In this document: in pieces, positions 33,401-45,090 of the stretch
How positions within the stretch are numbered: position 1 is the first letter of the stretch
Layout of the letters: each line of letters starts with the position of its first letter
Assembly: GCA_037176905.1 (NCBI GenBank)
Contig: JBBBWG010027357.1
Location: 9,617-63,671, forward strand
DNA from: Azolla pinnata
Taxonomy: Eukaryota > Streptophyta > Polypodiopsida > Salviniales > Salviniaceae
Direction of reading: 5' to 3'
Length of the DNA: 54,055 nt
Translations under genes and position numbers: made by a program
Notes under the pieces: model-generated
Databases searched by the model: none
What the model was told of the DNA's origin: nothing
Seen by the model: the letters and a program-made list of their open reading frames with translations, nothing else

Positions 33401-36400
33401 GAATGGCTTACAGAATTCTCATAATTCTGTGGAACATATGGCTCGAATGGAAAAGGATTTGTCAAACTTTGAGTTGAGAATAGGGCAATGTTCTCAAACT
33501 AAGTTGTCACTTGAATCTCAATATTCCAAATGCCTACGGTCAAGGCTTTCTGCAAGAGGAATTAATGTTCCTGATTCATTTGCATATGAACTACCTTGCC
33601 CAACAGGTGAGCACTATATGTCATCCAGGTTTTGTTCTAATTAATGAGGTAAATAATTAATAATCTTATGATTCTGCATTTTGATGGTTAGCATTTGAGC
33701 ATTGTACACAACAAATAGCAAATCATGAAGCTGTGAGAAGAATGATGCCACTGGAAAGTTTCATAGGTCAACAGGAGAGACTGTGTACTATGAATTGGTC
33801 TTCAAGTGAGCCTATAAACTCAGGAGGTAATAAAGTTCTTGGGTATCAGTCAAGCATGCTCCATGATATTCAGAAACCACCAATACATATAGGTATTGAT
33901 AAGACCATGGAAAATAATGCCGTAAACTCTTTACGATCACACACTACCCATCCTTGTTTGAATCTCAAAACTGCCAGTGGCCAGGGGAAGGCAGATTTAT
34001 CTAGCTTGGGCTGTTCGACACTCTCAAATATAACCCAGGAGCATTCCTTAAGAGATGCTGCACAGGGTTCCCAGCAAGATCACCAATCTGGTCCATTCAT
34101 AAGATCAGTAGCGAAGAATGGGGATGATATCGAGAATGTGGAGGGCGTCTTTGCATCTCCCCCTAAGAAGTCACATGCAATGGTTCAAAAAAATTTAGCT
34201 GCTTCCAGTACAGTCTCACCTGCTCTTAAAAGCAGTGCCATACGTCAACTAACATCATGGAAAAAAAGGGGTCCATATTTGGCTCCTCCAAAAGGTCCTT
34301 TGGAACATGTATCTAGTAGCACCACTGAGCAAGGTACGCACACCCCAAATGCCACTGCTCTATTTCAAGTGGCTGGATCCAATATAAATGCTTGTCTCTT
34401 TGCAGATGCGCCATCAAAAATACGTTATGATGCATGCAAGAACATTGTAAAAAAGCCAAAACATTGTACAAGTGAACTGAAGCTCAAGGATCTGGAAAAA
34501 CATAATCGTGGTCATTTTGCATTGTTCGAGGAGGAAAGTGATCTGCATGCAGGTGTGCCTTTTGGGTGGCTTTGTGAAGCTATTATAATAACATGGTCTT
34601 CTTCTTTTTGTGAATTGAAATTATCTTTTTCATGTATGATCTGACAGGGCCTAATAGTGAAAGTTTGCAAAGTCAAAGCATAAGTTCAGAAGATAATATG
34701 CAGGATGAAGGATTCGTCAGGCCAGTGAAGGAGAACTGTGTAACCAGGTGAGATGAGCCGAGAAAGACATAATTGCTGAATAGTTCTGCTTGTGTGATGA
34801 GACACATGGCATGATGAAACATGTGCATGATATAAATATACACTCAAACATACAGGCGAATGAGAGTTCCTGGAGAGAAAACTAGCAATATAGCCAGCCT
34901 GAGAAAGAAGAGCTGCTGGTAAAGGAACAATACAGTGAGTCAGAAAAAGAAGAAATAGAGTAAGACGGGGTTAGGCATTTAGGGACATTGCTAACAACAA
35001 GAATGTACAGAGTATGAGAAGAATTGAGTCGATAAGTTGAAAGAACTAGCAGCTTGTAGGGAATTTAAGGCAAGCTGTGGAAAATAATATTTGATTCTAG
35101 TTTATCTGACTGAAAGCAAAAAATACAGTAACTAGTGTGAAAGATTGCCATGTCCATGGAGTAGAACACAACACAGTATTGACTCCATATTATACGCATT
35201 TTCACGTACTCCACTTTTTATTGTGCTACTTCTTTTGTTTGCTAACGTCCTTCGAACACTGCAATAGATCCTCATATTTGGGTTCATAAGGAATGGATTT
35301 CATTTATTGTATGTTCGTATGTCCTTTGCTTTTTTTTTTCTCTGTTTATCACGTTATTTTGTGGCTTGCTTGTTTCAGGTACATTTATTTTGGAGAAATT
35401 AAAACAAGTATTTTTGTAATCTGCTAAAAGAAACATACCATGAAAATTGATAGACCAATGTGGTTGTGGTCACTGTAATTCTGAATTCTGTGGCAGTCAA
35501 TTGGACATTGAGTCATATTAATATCTACTAAGAGTGGTTATTTAAAAAATTCTTGTTAAAATTTCCCAGGACATCATTGATAGAGGAGATTTTCAGGCCG
35601 ATCAGAATCAATAAGAAAATGTCTGGTATAAGCAAATGCACATTTTCAGATGAAGTGGTTACAAGGAGTGATATGAGTGCAGCTGAATCTGATTCCATTG
35701 CAGAAGAATCACCGTCATCATTTGTTAGTCTTTCTGCACGTGGTAATCCTTTACTACATTCTAGCTCTAGAAGCCTGAGAAGCAGAGGTGGAATTGCAGG
35801 TAATTCTAGAACCAAAGATCTTAAGCACAATGATGCACATGATGAAGGATCTGGTATTGGAAAATGTGGTTCATCTATTGAAGCAGATATGGAAGCAATG
35901 ACAAATGTTGGACCTGCATCTTCACATGCATATCCACAAATTATAGAATCTCAGGCATCCGTGGTCAATTCTTCATCAACCAATGCTCTCATCAGTGATG
36001 CCTTGTCAAATAATTTCAATGTTCTGAAACCTTCTGTAGAAGCTGATACAACTTTGAGGGCAGTACACGGAGGAGAAGACCTCAGAGAAAATCAGGTAAC
36101 TGTAAAGAGAGGAAAAAAACCTTTGAAACGGAGGTACCTACATGGTATGTTTGTTGAACATGTAGGAAAAGACAATATATCATGGACAAAAAAGAATGGT
36201 ACTGTTATGCCTCATAAAAGGCCGATTCTCTCTGATGATACCTATCAGCTGTCGTCAACAAATGGCCTAAAATGTAAAAGATGGGGAAGTAAATTCAATC
36301 CAGATTTTCAATCAACCAAGCTCAGAAGAGTTTCTTCTGAGACATTCTGTTATGACAGAGAACAGACTGTACAGTGGCAAGGTCCTGAACCAGTGGTGAA

Positions 36401-39400
36401 TCCGTCTGAAGAGACAAGAGAGATATTCAGAAGTAATGTTGCTAAGTATGCAAGGGTGGTTAGCACGCCCAAGCCTGTCAATTATCAAGATGCTGCTTCA
36501 AATTTCTCTATGAGAAAAGCAAGCTCAAAATCAAAACCAAATTTGGAGTTACAGGGAATGAAAGTTAGAAAAAACATGGTAATTGGGAGAAAGACAGGTC
36601 CAGACATCCACGATCTTAAGGCTGCAAAAATGGTTTCCTTAAGCTCTATCCTAGAGTTTCCTAAAGCAAATGCAACGTTTCACAATAAGAACTGTGGAAT
36701 CTCCAGGCTTTTACCATCTAATGTTTCGCATTATAAAGAGATGAATTCACAAGGGCTGCAAATTTGGAGGACAGCTAACACACATATTTACCCAGAAAGA
36801 ATTTGTTATGATGCTTCCACTGGAGTAGAAGGCCTCAAGTTAGGTTCATGGACTACAGCAGTAAAGTCAAGGCATCATGTATTAGAGGTCCCAATAACAT
36901 GGGTAAAGAATTCAAAACAGATTGAGTTTAGTCTCCAAGAGGACATTCAGAAGCATACGATGCAGGGGTGTACAATTATTGGAGAGAGTTCCAGATCTTT
37001 GGATGCAGATGAGTTTGAGAAAAAAATGATAACTATTCCTGTTAAGTTTATATCACAAAAGCGAATTGCTACAGAAGATTTACTGAAGGAAGCAGAAGAT
37101 ATTGTAGTGAGTATTGGCCACGATGGTGTTTCAGGAAAGCCAGTCAAACAGCTTAAATCGCAAGGTGTTTACTCAGAACTGAAATCATGCAGCCTAATTT
37201 CAGATTCAGAGAAAGGGTAATACAAAACTCTGAGAAAGTTTTATTCTTGCTTCATTACAGCACTTCAATATAGAATAATATTCACTTTCCTTTCTCTTTC
37301 CTGGTGGCATTCTCATGGCAGGTCCATATCTTCTCATGAGAAATCTGAATGCATGGGAACTGGAAGAAAGAAGAAACATATAAAGCATCCGAACTGCCCT
37401 AACACCAAGATTAAAAAGAAACAACTCATGATATGCTGTGTATGTGGGGTATCCTCTGGTGAGACCAACAATTCACTCGTCAAATGCTGTCGATGTGATC
37501 TGGTGGTAAGTTTAAAGTAGGATAATGGTGTATGATTTTCTGTGTTGTCTGTTCTGATGTGTTCGTATTTCTTTCTCAGGTGCATCGAGCCTGTTATGGT
37601 ATCCTACAAGAGTCCAAAAAGTCTTGGGTTTGTCGGCCATGTAAAGATCATGCAATTAACAGTGTAAGAGTCTTCTCTGTCAAAATATTTTTGCATATGA
37701 ATATTAAAATGCTGAGATAGAAACTGTGGCTTCATAAGCACTATCTGAGAAATTTGTTTGACAAGTGAATGCTAGATTCCATTATCACAAAAGCTTTAAT
37801 TTGTGTACAGGTATGTGTCTTGTGTGGATATGGAGGGGGAGCTATGACCAGAGCCAAGAAAAGTGAAGCACTAATGAAAAGTTTGCGGCAAGCTTGGCAA
37901 GAGGAGAATGATAATAAAGAGATCATAAGTTGTGAGCTCAATATCAGTAATCCATCATCTAGTAATGAGAGCCACGAATGTGGGGGGAAAGACACCAAAA
38001 GCAATGAAAATGTGCAGAACATGTTTAAGAAGGATGAGCACATCCAGGAGGAAGATGAGCCTTGTAAGAAGGAAGGGTTATGTGTAAATAGTGTCTTGGA
38101 TGCTGTAGATGATCCTACTGTGACACAATGGGTACATGTTGTTTGTGCCTTGTGGATGCCTGGAACACGATGCATGAATGTTCGTACTATGGCTGGTTTT
38201 GATGTTTCAAGGGTTCCTTCTCATCGTAGGAAATTGGTATGTAAAAGCAGATCTCTTATGCCACATGTATTTTTATGGACAATAATTACTCTTTTAATAC
38301 TTCACTTTTCATCAGCCATTCATCAGCCAGATACCGATAATAGATCTTACCAAATGGTACCAAAACCATATTATGAAAGTACCATTTCCAGCCCTAATTG
38401 CTGGATATTTGCAGGTGTGCTCTATATGTAAGCGTGCTGGCGGAGCTTGCATTAAGTGCCGAGAACCAAAATGTGGAATTGCATTTCATCCCTGGTGTGC
38501 ACATAAAAAGGTATTCTTGCTCAACGAAAGCTTGTCAGAATTTTTATTTCATTCATAGGATGAGAATTAAAGTATGACTCAAACATTTAACACTGTCGAT
38601 CAGTAAACCTATTTGGAATGAGACAAAACGTTGTGGTTCTAGAGCATAACCTATGGTGCTAGAGCATTGTTTGATTATTGAACATGATATTGTTCTCATT
38701 GAGGTTCGTCTTCGTAATTTACAGGGTCTTCTACAAAATGAAGCGTTTGGTGGTGCCGATGATAAAGTTGGATTTTTTGGCAGATGCATGCTTCATGGCA
38801 TGGTTACTGATGCCACCTGTAAAGAAATTGAGGAGAAGGCTCCTTTACAGTGCCGAAGTGATAATCACAGCAGTACGTGTGCACGTACTGAGGTAATTTC
38901 TCACACGTTTTTATGTGATTGCGCTGTTATTATCCGTCCTCAATATGATAAGAAGTATCTTGTTGGGCAGGGAGGGTACACACGAAGAGGAGAAACATCT
39001 TTTGGTCCACTTGGGGTATCACGAGAAGAAGTTGCAGCGTGGCTCAGTATAAAAGAGCATAAGACATATGCCAGGAGATTCATAAAACTGGATAGTTCTG
39101 ATTCAGAATTGTACAAGAGGGTACGTTCTTTACCAGCCTAAGATGTGGCTGGGGTATGACAACGTCTACTGCTAAAACTGATCATATGTTATCTATATGT
39201 TTACTTTTAACTACAGGAATATATCCGTTTTATACAAGATCAGAGGTGGAAACGGCTTGCAGTGTACAAGTCCAACATTCATGCTCTTGGACTGTATACC
39301 TCCGTTTTTATTGCCAGGGGGGAAATGGTATGGAATGCAAGAAGTCCTAATCCTCCATTATTTTGTTTTTCATCATGTCTGAACGCCATCCTTTTGCAGG

Positions 39401-39935
39401 TAGCAGAGTATGTAGGTGAAGTTGTTGGTCTTCGTATGGCAGACAAGCGTGAGGCTGAGTATCTTTCAAATAAACGGCTTCAGTATAAAGGAGCCTGTTA
39501 TCTTTTCAGGATAGATGATGAGAATATAATTGATGCCACCCGGAAAGGTGGAATCGCTCGTTTTGTCAACCATTCATGCTCAGTAAGTAGCTTATTTTAA
39601 TATCAAGCATGACTTCTCTACACTGAAGAACTGCCGGAGTACTAATATAATTATGGAATGCATCATTGGCAGCCTAATTGTGTAGCAAAAATCATTTCTA
39701 TTGGAGATCAAAAGAAGGTGAACCCGATACTCTTGTATTAGTTTTTCTTATAGTTATACATCTCTTGATCAACTCTTCAACAATAAGCTGTTAAATTGTA
39801 CAGGTTGTCTTCTTTGCGGAGAAAGATATTGCACCAGGGGAAGAGCTCACATATGACTACAAGCTTGACTTCGAGAATGAAAACAGAATACCCTGCTATT
39901 GCAAATCCGACCAGTGTAGGGGCTACCTAAATTGA
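30449..39935 (+). CDS. Histone-lysine methyltransferase, PHD/ePHD/SET, trithorax-like
   Basis: Predicted nuclear H3 lysine methyltransferase (likely H3K4), 1770 aa. Exons: 30449-30593, 30659-30747, 32705-32803, 32892-33606, 33692-34552, 34648-34747, 35570-37216, 37322-37505, 37580-37663, 37811-38236, 38415-38510, 38725-39120, 39217-39327, 39400-39582, 39673-39717, 39804-39935. Phases close throughout. Residues about 45-111 form a Cys/His module (VLCSCHNAHMSVAKFAE, then NNPGNSIFMENGESLLQWRE) resembling Tify-binding/Ninja C-terminal domains. A long polar, poorly conserved stretch follows (112-1218). Next come PHD about 1256-1303 (ICCVCG, CCRCD, HRACYG, WVCRPC), an extended PHD from 1309 (CVLCGYGGGAMTRA, WVHVVCALWMPG, CSICKRAGGACIKC, FHPWCAHKK), SET (GLYTSVFIARGEMVAEYVGE, RFVNHSCSPNC, GEELTYDYKLDFE) and post-SET (CYCKSDQCRGYLN). 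No PWWP or FYR domain was seen, unlike ATX1-5. The 1957-base second intron looks empty. The ATG choice is tentative. Confidence 0.92.
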
Positions 39936-42516
39936 AAATGAATAAAATCCTGGTTTATCATTGACACATCTCCTAGAACAAGGTCTTTGTGTCCGCAATG
40001 CATGTTGGCAAAGGCTGGTTAGTATTGTGGAGAAAACAGGCTTTGGCAGTGAGCTGACTGTCTGGATTATTACTCCTGCGAACATTGCGAGCTCATTCTT
40101 ATATTCCCTACAACCATACAGATCCCAGAATGAGTATCAGAATCTTGTACATTGCCATTTTAGCCAAGTATAAAAATTGGATGCTACGGATGATCGTGGG
40201 AGCTTGGTTGCTATCTACTACAGTTCTTCTGTTCGAGGAACGATATTTGTTGTAAACCTTCAGGCACCTATATATCGCAATATTGATGTACCTCAACTTT
40301 GATCTTTGTAAATGAGCCATTATAATGGCGTCCTATAAAAGCAAATGCATTCCTTCATTACAAATAGTGATGGGGATAGGATGATGAGTGTAGGAACCAT
40401 GGATAGATAAAATGGGGAACCGCTGCTTCCCTCTTTGAGTGGAATAGTCCAAATTGGCTTTGTTCTTTGCTCCTTCAATGTACACCTGGGAACCAGAACC
40501 TCACATGGGAATCTGCACCCACCCGTTTGAGGAGGCTGGTAACCCTAAACTTCAGACTCCTATTGCGTTGCGTATCATAAGGTGCTGGTGCACAACCTGA
40601 TTCCATACCTATGAATGCAAAAACTATTCAACTTACAGTCAAGAAGAAAGTTGCAGTTACTCCAAGATTATGCTGTAACTGGTGAGGAGGTAACGAAGTC
40701 ATCTATTTTGATGCTGGAGTTCTTGGAAATACATCTTTGTGCTACAAAGCTCATCATTCCCATGTTGGTATATCTGCAACCTCTTGAGCTTCTGCAGGAG
40801 GCTTTTGAATAGAGTTTGTCTCCATGGGTGGGTGGATGTATCTATGTTACGACTTGAAGCTGTTTCTATGTATGATTTCCAGTATTTGGCATTTTTATAT
40901 TTCATACTATGCTAGGTAAAACACAGCCGGTGGAAGATACTTTGAGTTCGTTTTGTGTTATTTGGTTCCTATTTCAGATTGGTTGATCAATTTTTCAATT
41001 TGTTCGTGGGATTGAAAAAGAACATGCAAAGTGACCGGTTAACTTAATGAATGTCTTTATTGATCTATCGATAAGCACAAATCTCATCAACTACTTGATA
41101 CGTTGATGGTTTTGGTATTAACCATGGTTTTTGAGACAATGATATACCCAACTTGTGTCATGTCACACCATGTAATTAACAATGAAATTATTATCTTGCT
41201 CTTACTGTGTGTGTGTGTGTGTGATGTGTGTGAGAGTTTAGGGCTTTGAGTTTAGATCTCAGCCATGGCAAACCCCGAGACTGCCCAAAAGACTCCGATT
41301 GTTTCCTTGGCTGCTAATTCTTGGAATGTGGCACCACCCTATTCTCCCCATCCTCTCTAGCTACATACCTACTTATTTTTACCTGTCTTTTGTGCTCCAA
41401 ATAGGGAAGAAGTGCGAATAGGTGAGTGCCACTGTTTCTTTTCACGAAAATGAGTTTTGAAATTTGTCAAAAATCAATGTGTTTTGAGCTTTGGGTATGT
41501 TGGGTACTTCATGTTAAAATATGCTTGCTCTGTTACGAAATTAGACATCATGTTCATTGAGGCTACCCCTGCTTGCACAGAATAGTGCCAACAGTTTTCT
41601 CCCCGAGATTTCTTAATGCCACAATTGTTCTTTCCGCTTCTTGAACTTGGGACTCCAATGGTGAAGGCTCGGAATCCATCCTTTTAGTTCGGTTATGGTT
41701 AACCTTTCTTTACTTTCTCTTCTTTTTCAGGATTGTCTTTACCGTCTAGATTCACTAAAATTTAGCCCTTTGTTTAGACTTTTCTAAGTATCCCATATGG
41801 TACGTACCTCAGTTTAACTTAGCTTCACCACCATTGATGCAGCTAAGTGGAAACATCATGTTTCTTGATGTAAACTTTTGTTGGTTGTAAAGGGACAACC
41901 AACCCTAAACCCTAAACCCTGAACCCATTGAAGAGGCTTCTCTCATGGTGTTTTAGCTAACACGATCGAAAACATTACTCACAACAGTTTCCTTGTCTTA
42001 ACTGAGCACTATCCCTGGCCAATCATGCATTACAAGGGAACTCTGAATGAAAACAGGATTTCCTTTATTTTTTGTGCCTGGAGTAATCTAGGAGCATCGG
42101 ATGCACAGTTGGTACGAAAAGGTCATGTGCTAGCTACAGAGTATTATCGTGGCTTTATACTACTTGAAGCAAGATGAGCTTCCAAACAATGTGAAGATCC
42201 TTGTAGGTGCTAGCAGGTTTCTTTGGGCTGAAATATGTAAGCTGAAGACAAAACAAACCACCTAAAGTGCTTACTATTTTATCACACCATAAACTACTGG
42301 TCAAAACTACTCTCAAAAAGTTTAGAATATGAATATATTGGGGTTGATACACGACTTGTGGTAAGTGTCTTACCCCTGATGTTTTATGATATTGAAGCAC
42401 TGCAGCTTTGTCAAGATGACAACTCAGCGTTGAGGGTGTGGGCTTTTTTTTTTCTGTTTTGTAAAGCTTCTTCTTGGTCTGCACGTCGTTCGTCTGAAGC
42501 CTGTGATTCATCTGCT
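39936..42516. other. Intergenic 3' of the SET gene
   Basis: Starts with the SET-gene 3' UTR (AATAAA near 39942). It holds (TG)n at about 41206-41224 and a short telomere-like run at 41901. No exon recognised. Confidence 0.5.
41901..41920 (-). repeat. Short interstitial telomeric repeat
   Basis: AACCCTAAACCCTAAACCCT, nearly three CCCTAAA units in otherwise unique DNA. Confidence 0.8.
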
Positions 42517-42966
42517 GCTGACAAGGGAATTACGGACAAAGGCCAGGTCCTATGATGTCAGAGTGCGGACACTGCCCTCTTTGCCAAACTTTACATCTCA
42601 AAGCATGTGCTCCACCTGATGTTTGGAGTTTTAGAGGAGAGGCTGATAACCAAACTGAATTGTTGCTAGTGCTACCATATTCCTTGCATCTAATGCTGAC
42701 AAGGGAATTACGGACAAAGGCCAGGTCCTATGATGTCAGAGTGCGGACGCTGTCCTCTTTGCCAAACTTTACATCTCAAAGCATGTGCTCCACCTGATGT
42801 TTGGAGTTTTAGAGGAGAGGCTGATAACCANNNNNNNNNNNNNNNNNNNNNNNNNNNNNNNNNNNNNNNNNNNNNNNNNNNNNNNNNNNNNNNNNNNNNN
42901 NNNNNNNNNNNNNNNNNNNNNNNNNNNNNNAACTGAATTGTTGCTAGTGCTACCATATTCCTTGCC
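42517..42966. repeat. 178-bp tandem duplication interrupted by assembly gap
   Basis: Copy 1 spans 42517-42694; copy 2 starts at 42695 with only a few differences (for example ACACTGCCC versus ACGCTGTCC). Copy 2 reaches the N block at 42831, and its sequence resumes right after it at 42931 with the very next base expected from copy 1. The gap therefore sits inside a tandem array and the true copy number is unknown. Confidence 0.9.
42831..42930. other. Assembly gap (100 N)
   Basis: Exactly 100 N, the conventional placeholder for a gap of unknown size. Confidence 0.99.
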
Positions 42967-45090
42967 ATATGGAGATGCACATTCTTTGACTAGCCAAGCC
43001 AGAAGGGTGAGGGCATCTGCAGGTTATTATTTTTATCATTATGCAATCTGAAGAATGTCACATTGTGTATAATCGAGTTATTAGGATTAGGATATCAGAA
43101 CAGTAAGATAGATAACAATTGGTGCTTGCTGTACCGAATTACAAAAACTGAAATATTTCGTTTTTGTACTTGTAACTTTATTGAATCTAGCTTACTAGCT
43201 CTGTTCACTCGAGGTTCTTCAAACCCAATGATTCTTGTTTGATGTGTTGAGCTTGTACCATTTTTGTCATGGCATTTTATCCTGCAAATCAGCACTTTTC
43301 TGTCCTGGCCTTTTGTGCACATGCAATGGGTCATCTAATCATTTTCAGCACCATTTTGTGCATTTGCAGGAACATTTGCAACAGATCTTTGCTGTGGCGC
43401 ATTTTTCAGTCCAAAAGGTATTTCTTCCTAGAATACTCCCACCATAGCCTTTTTGAATTGTTTACGCATGCAATTTTCCCGGAAGGTAACATCATTTTTG
43501 CATACTATTTTCCTGTACACAGAGTTCTGCTATCTGTACCCTGTTTCACTATCATCACCATATCTTAGGAAAACGATTTTGGCTCAAGTTTAATGTGGCC
43601 AAATACTTTAAATTGAGTTCGTAAAGGTGGCTTGCCTGACCGTGCTTCCTTAAGCCTGACCATACAAGGTATCGGTTTTATACCTGTAAAATTAACTCTA
43701 GATATCGTTTGATCTTGCTTAGGTTTCTCAAATTTTTAGCAGTCATGTTTAACTTGTTGCCTCTAATATTGTTTTGTTGATTCATCTCTTCCACAAGTGG
43801 AGAAGTATTTTTGTTGGCATAGATCAACATTTGAAATGCTAATTATTGTATTCTTGAAGGTATCCCAACTCTCCGGAAAAGCGTAGAGAAAAAAATATAG
43901 CCTTAAACTCTTAGCCCAATAACAAATTTCAAGACAACCTATTTGGTTGAAAATAGAGTAAGTTCATTCAAGTGACATGACATGTATTTCACATACAAAC
44001 CTATTCGCTGTTTCAGCCAATAAATGTCATACAAGTGACCAAGGTACAAACCAGTACCAACTACTAATATATAACCATGTGAAAGTAAAAATTTTAAGAT
44101 TTGAGAATAATTTTTTTAAAAACAAATCTTCTCATACATGTACCCATGGACATAATTTTGGCCCAGACGATTAGAACCCCTAAACTTTAGTGTTCAAAAT
44201 ATCAATGAGGCATTTACATTATCTCTAAGACCCGTAGTTTTATCAGTTCTGGGGGAATGAAACAATCTTAACAGAATTGTTAAGAGTTTAGGATGAGGCA
44301 TCTACATTGTCTCAGAAACTTGCTTCTCTTAGGAGAAAGGATCATGGTTAAAGAGACAGGCAACTAACCCAACCATGTGTAGCTCTCCCTTATCTAGTCA
44401 ACACTCACTTGGCTCTTTATTTCTACTCTATTCTTTCTTGTATTTGGCTCACCATTCTACAGTTGATTGTTTCACATGCATATGTGTGTTATTTGGAAGC
44501 ATCTTATGCTACTATGAACAAGGTTATATGCCTCAGAGATGTTGATATACTTCCCAGTCTAGGTTCTATCGACAAAGTAAACTCCTTCAGGACAAATCAA
44601 GAGCAAGCATCCATTATCAAATGAATTCGGTGGGGTGATTTCACGGCCAGCCAAGCTGAACTTAATTAATGGGCTAGTCAAATTACGAATGCTGATGTAG
44701 TACATGACATTGATTCAATCTGGCAAATTGAATGTTGGCTTCCAAAAAGCGCAGTATGTACATCACCTGCGAGAGGTTTATGTGGTTATATGGAGCATCA
44801 CACAGTTCAAAAATAATGGAGTTTACAAATTCTATAATGGGTAAATGTGGTCACTGATTGTGCTCAGCTCCTGTCTATATTCTCTATATGTATTGTTGCT
44901 AGAGTGCGGAACTCTTCCTCTGACATCCATGTGAATTGGCGAAGGAATTGACCCTTGTAAAATTCTGGGGCCAGAGACTGAGAGATTTAACTGATCATCA
45001 TAAGACATCTGGTATGGTCGCACAGTCGGAATGGCACTGTACCGCTAGCAGCAAGCTTGTGAAGCAAGGGGCTTACTCAGAGTTGCCTCT
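42967..45090. other. Intergenic, no gene recognised
   Basis: AT-rich DNA without a recognisable exon chain. The last 200-300 bases are probably the 3' UTR of the minus-strand PIN gene. Confidence 0.45.

Noticed and set aside
43095-43568. Overlapping small frames (79-99 codons) after the assembly gap
   Set aside because: AT-rich, no domain, no consistent splice chain.
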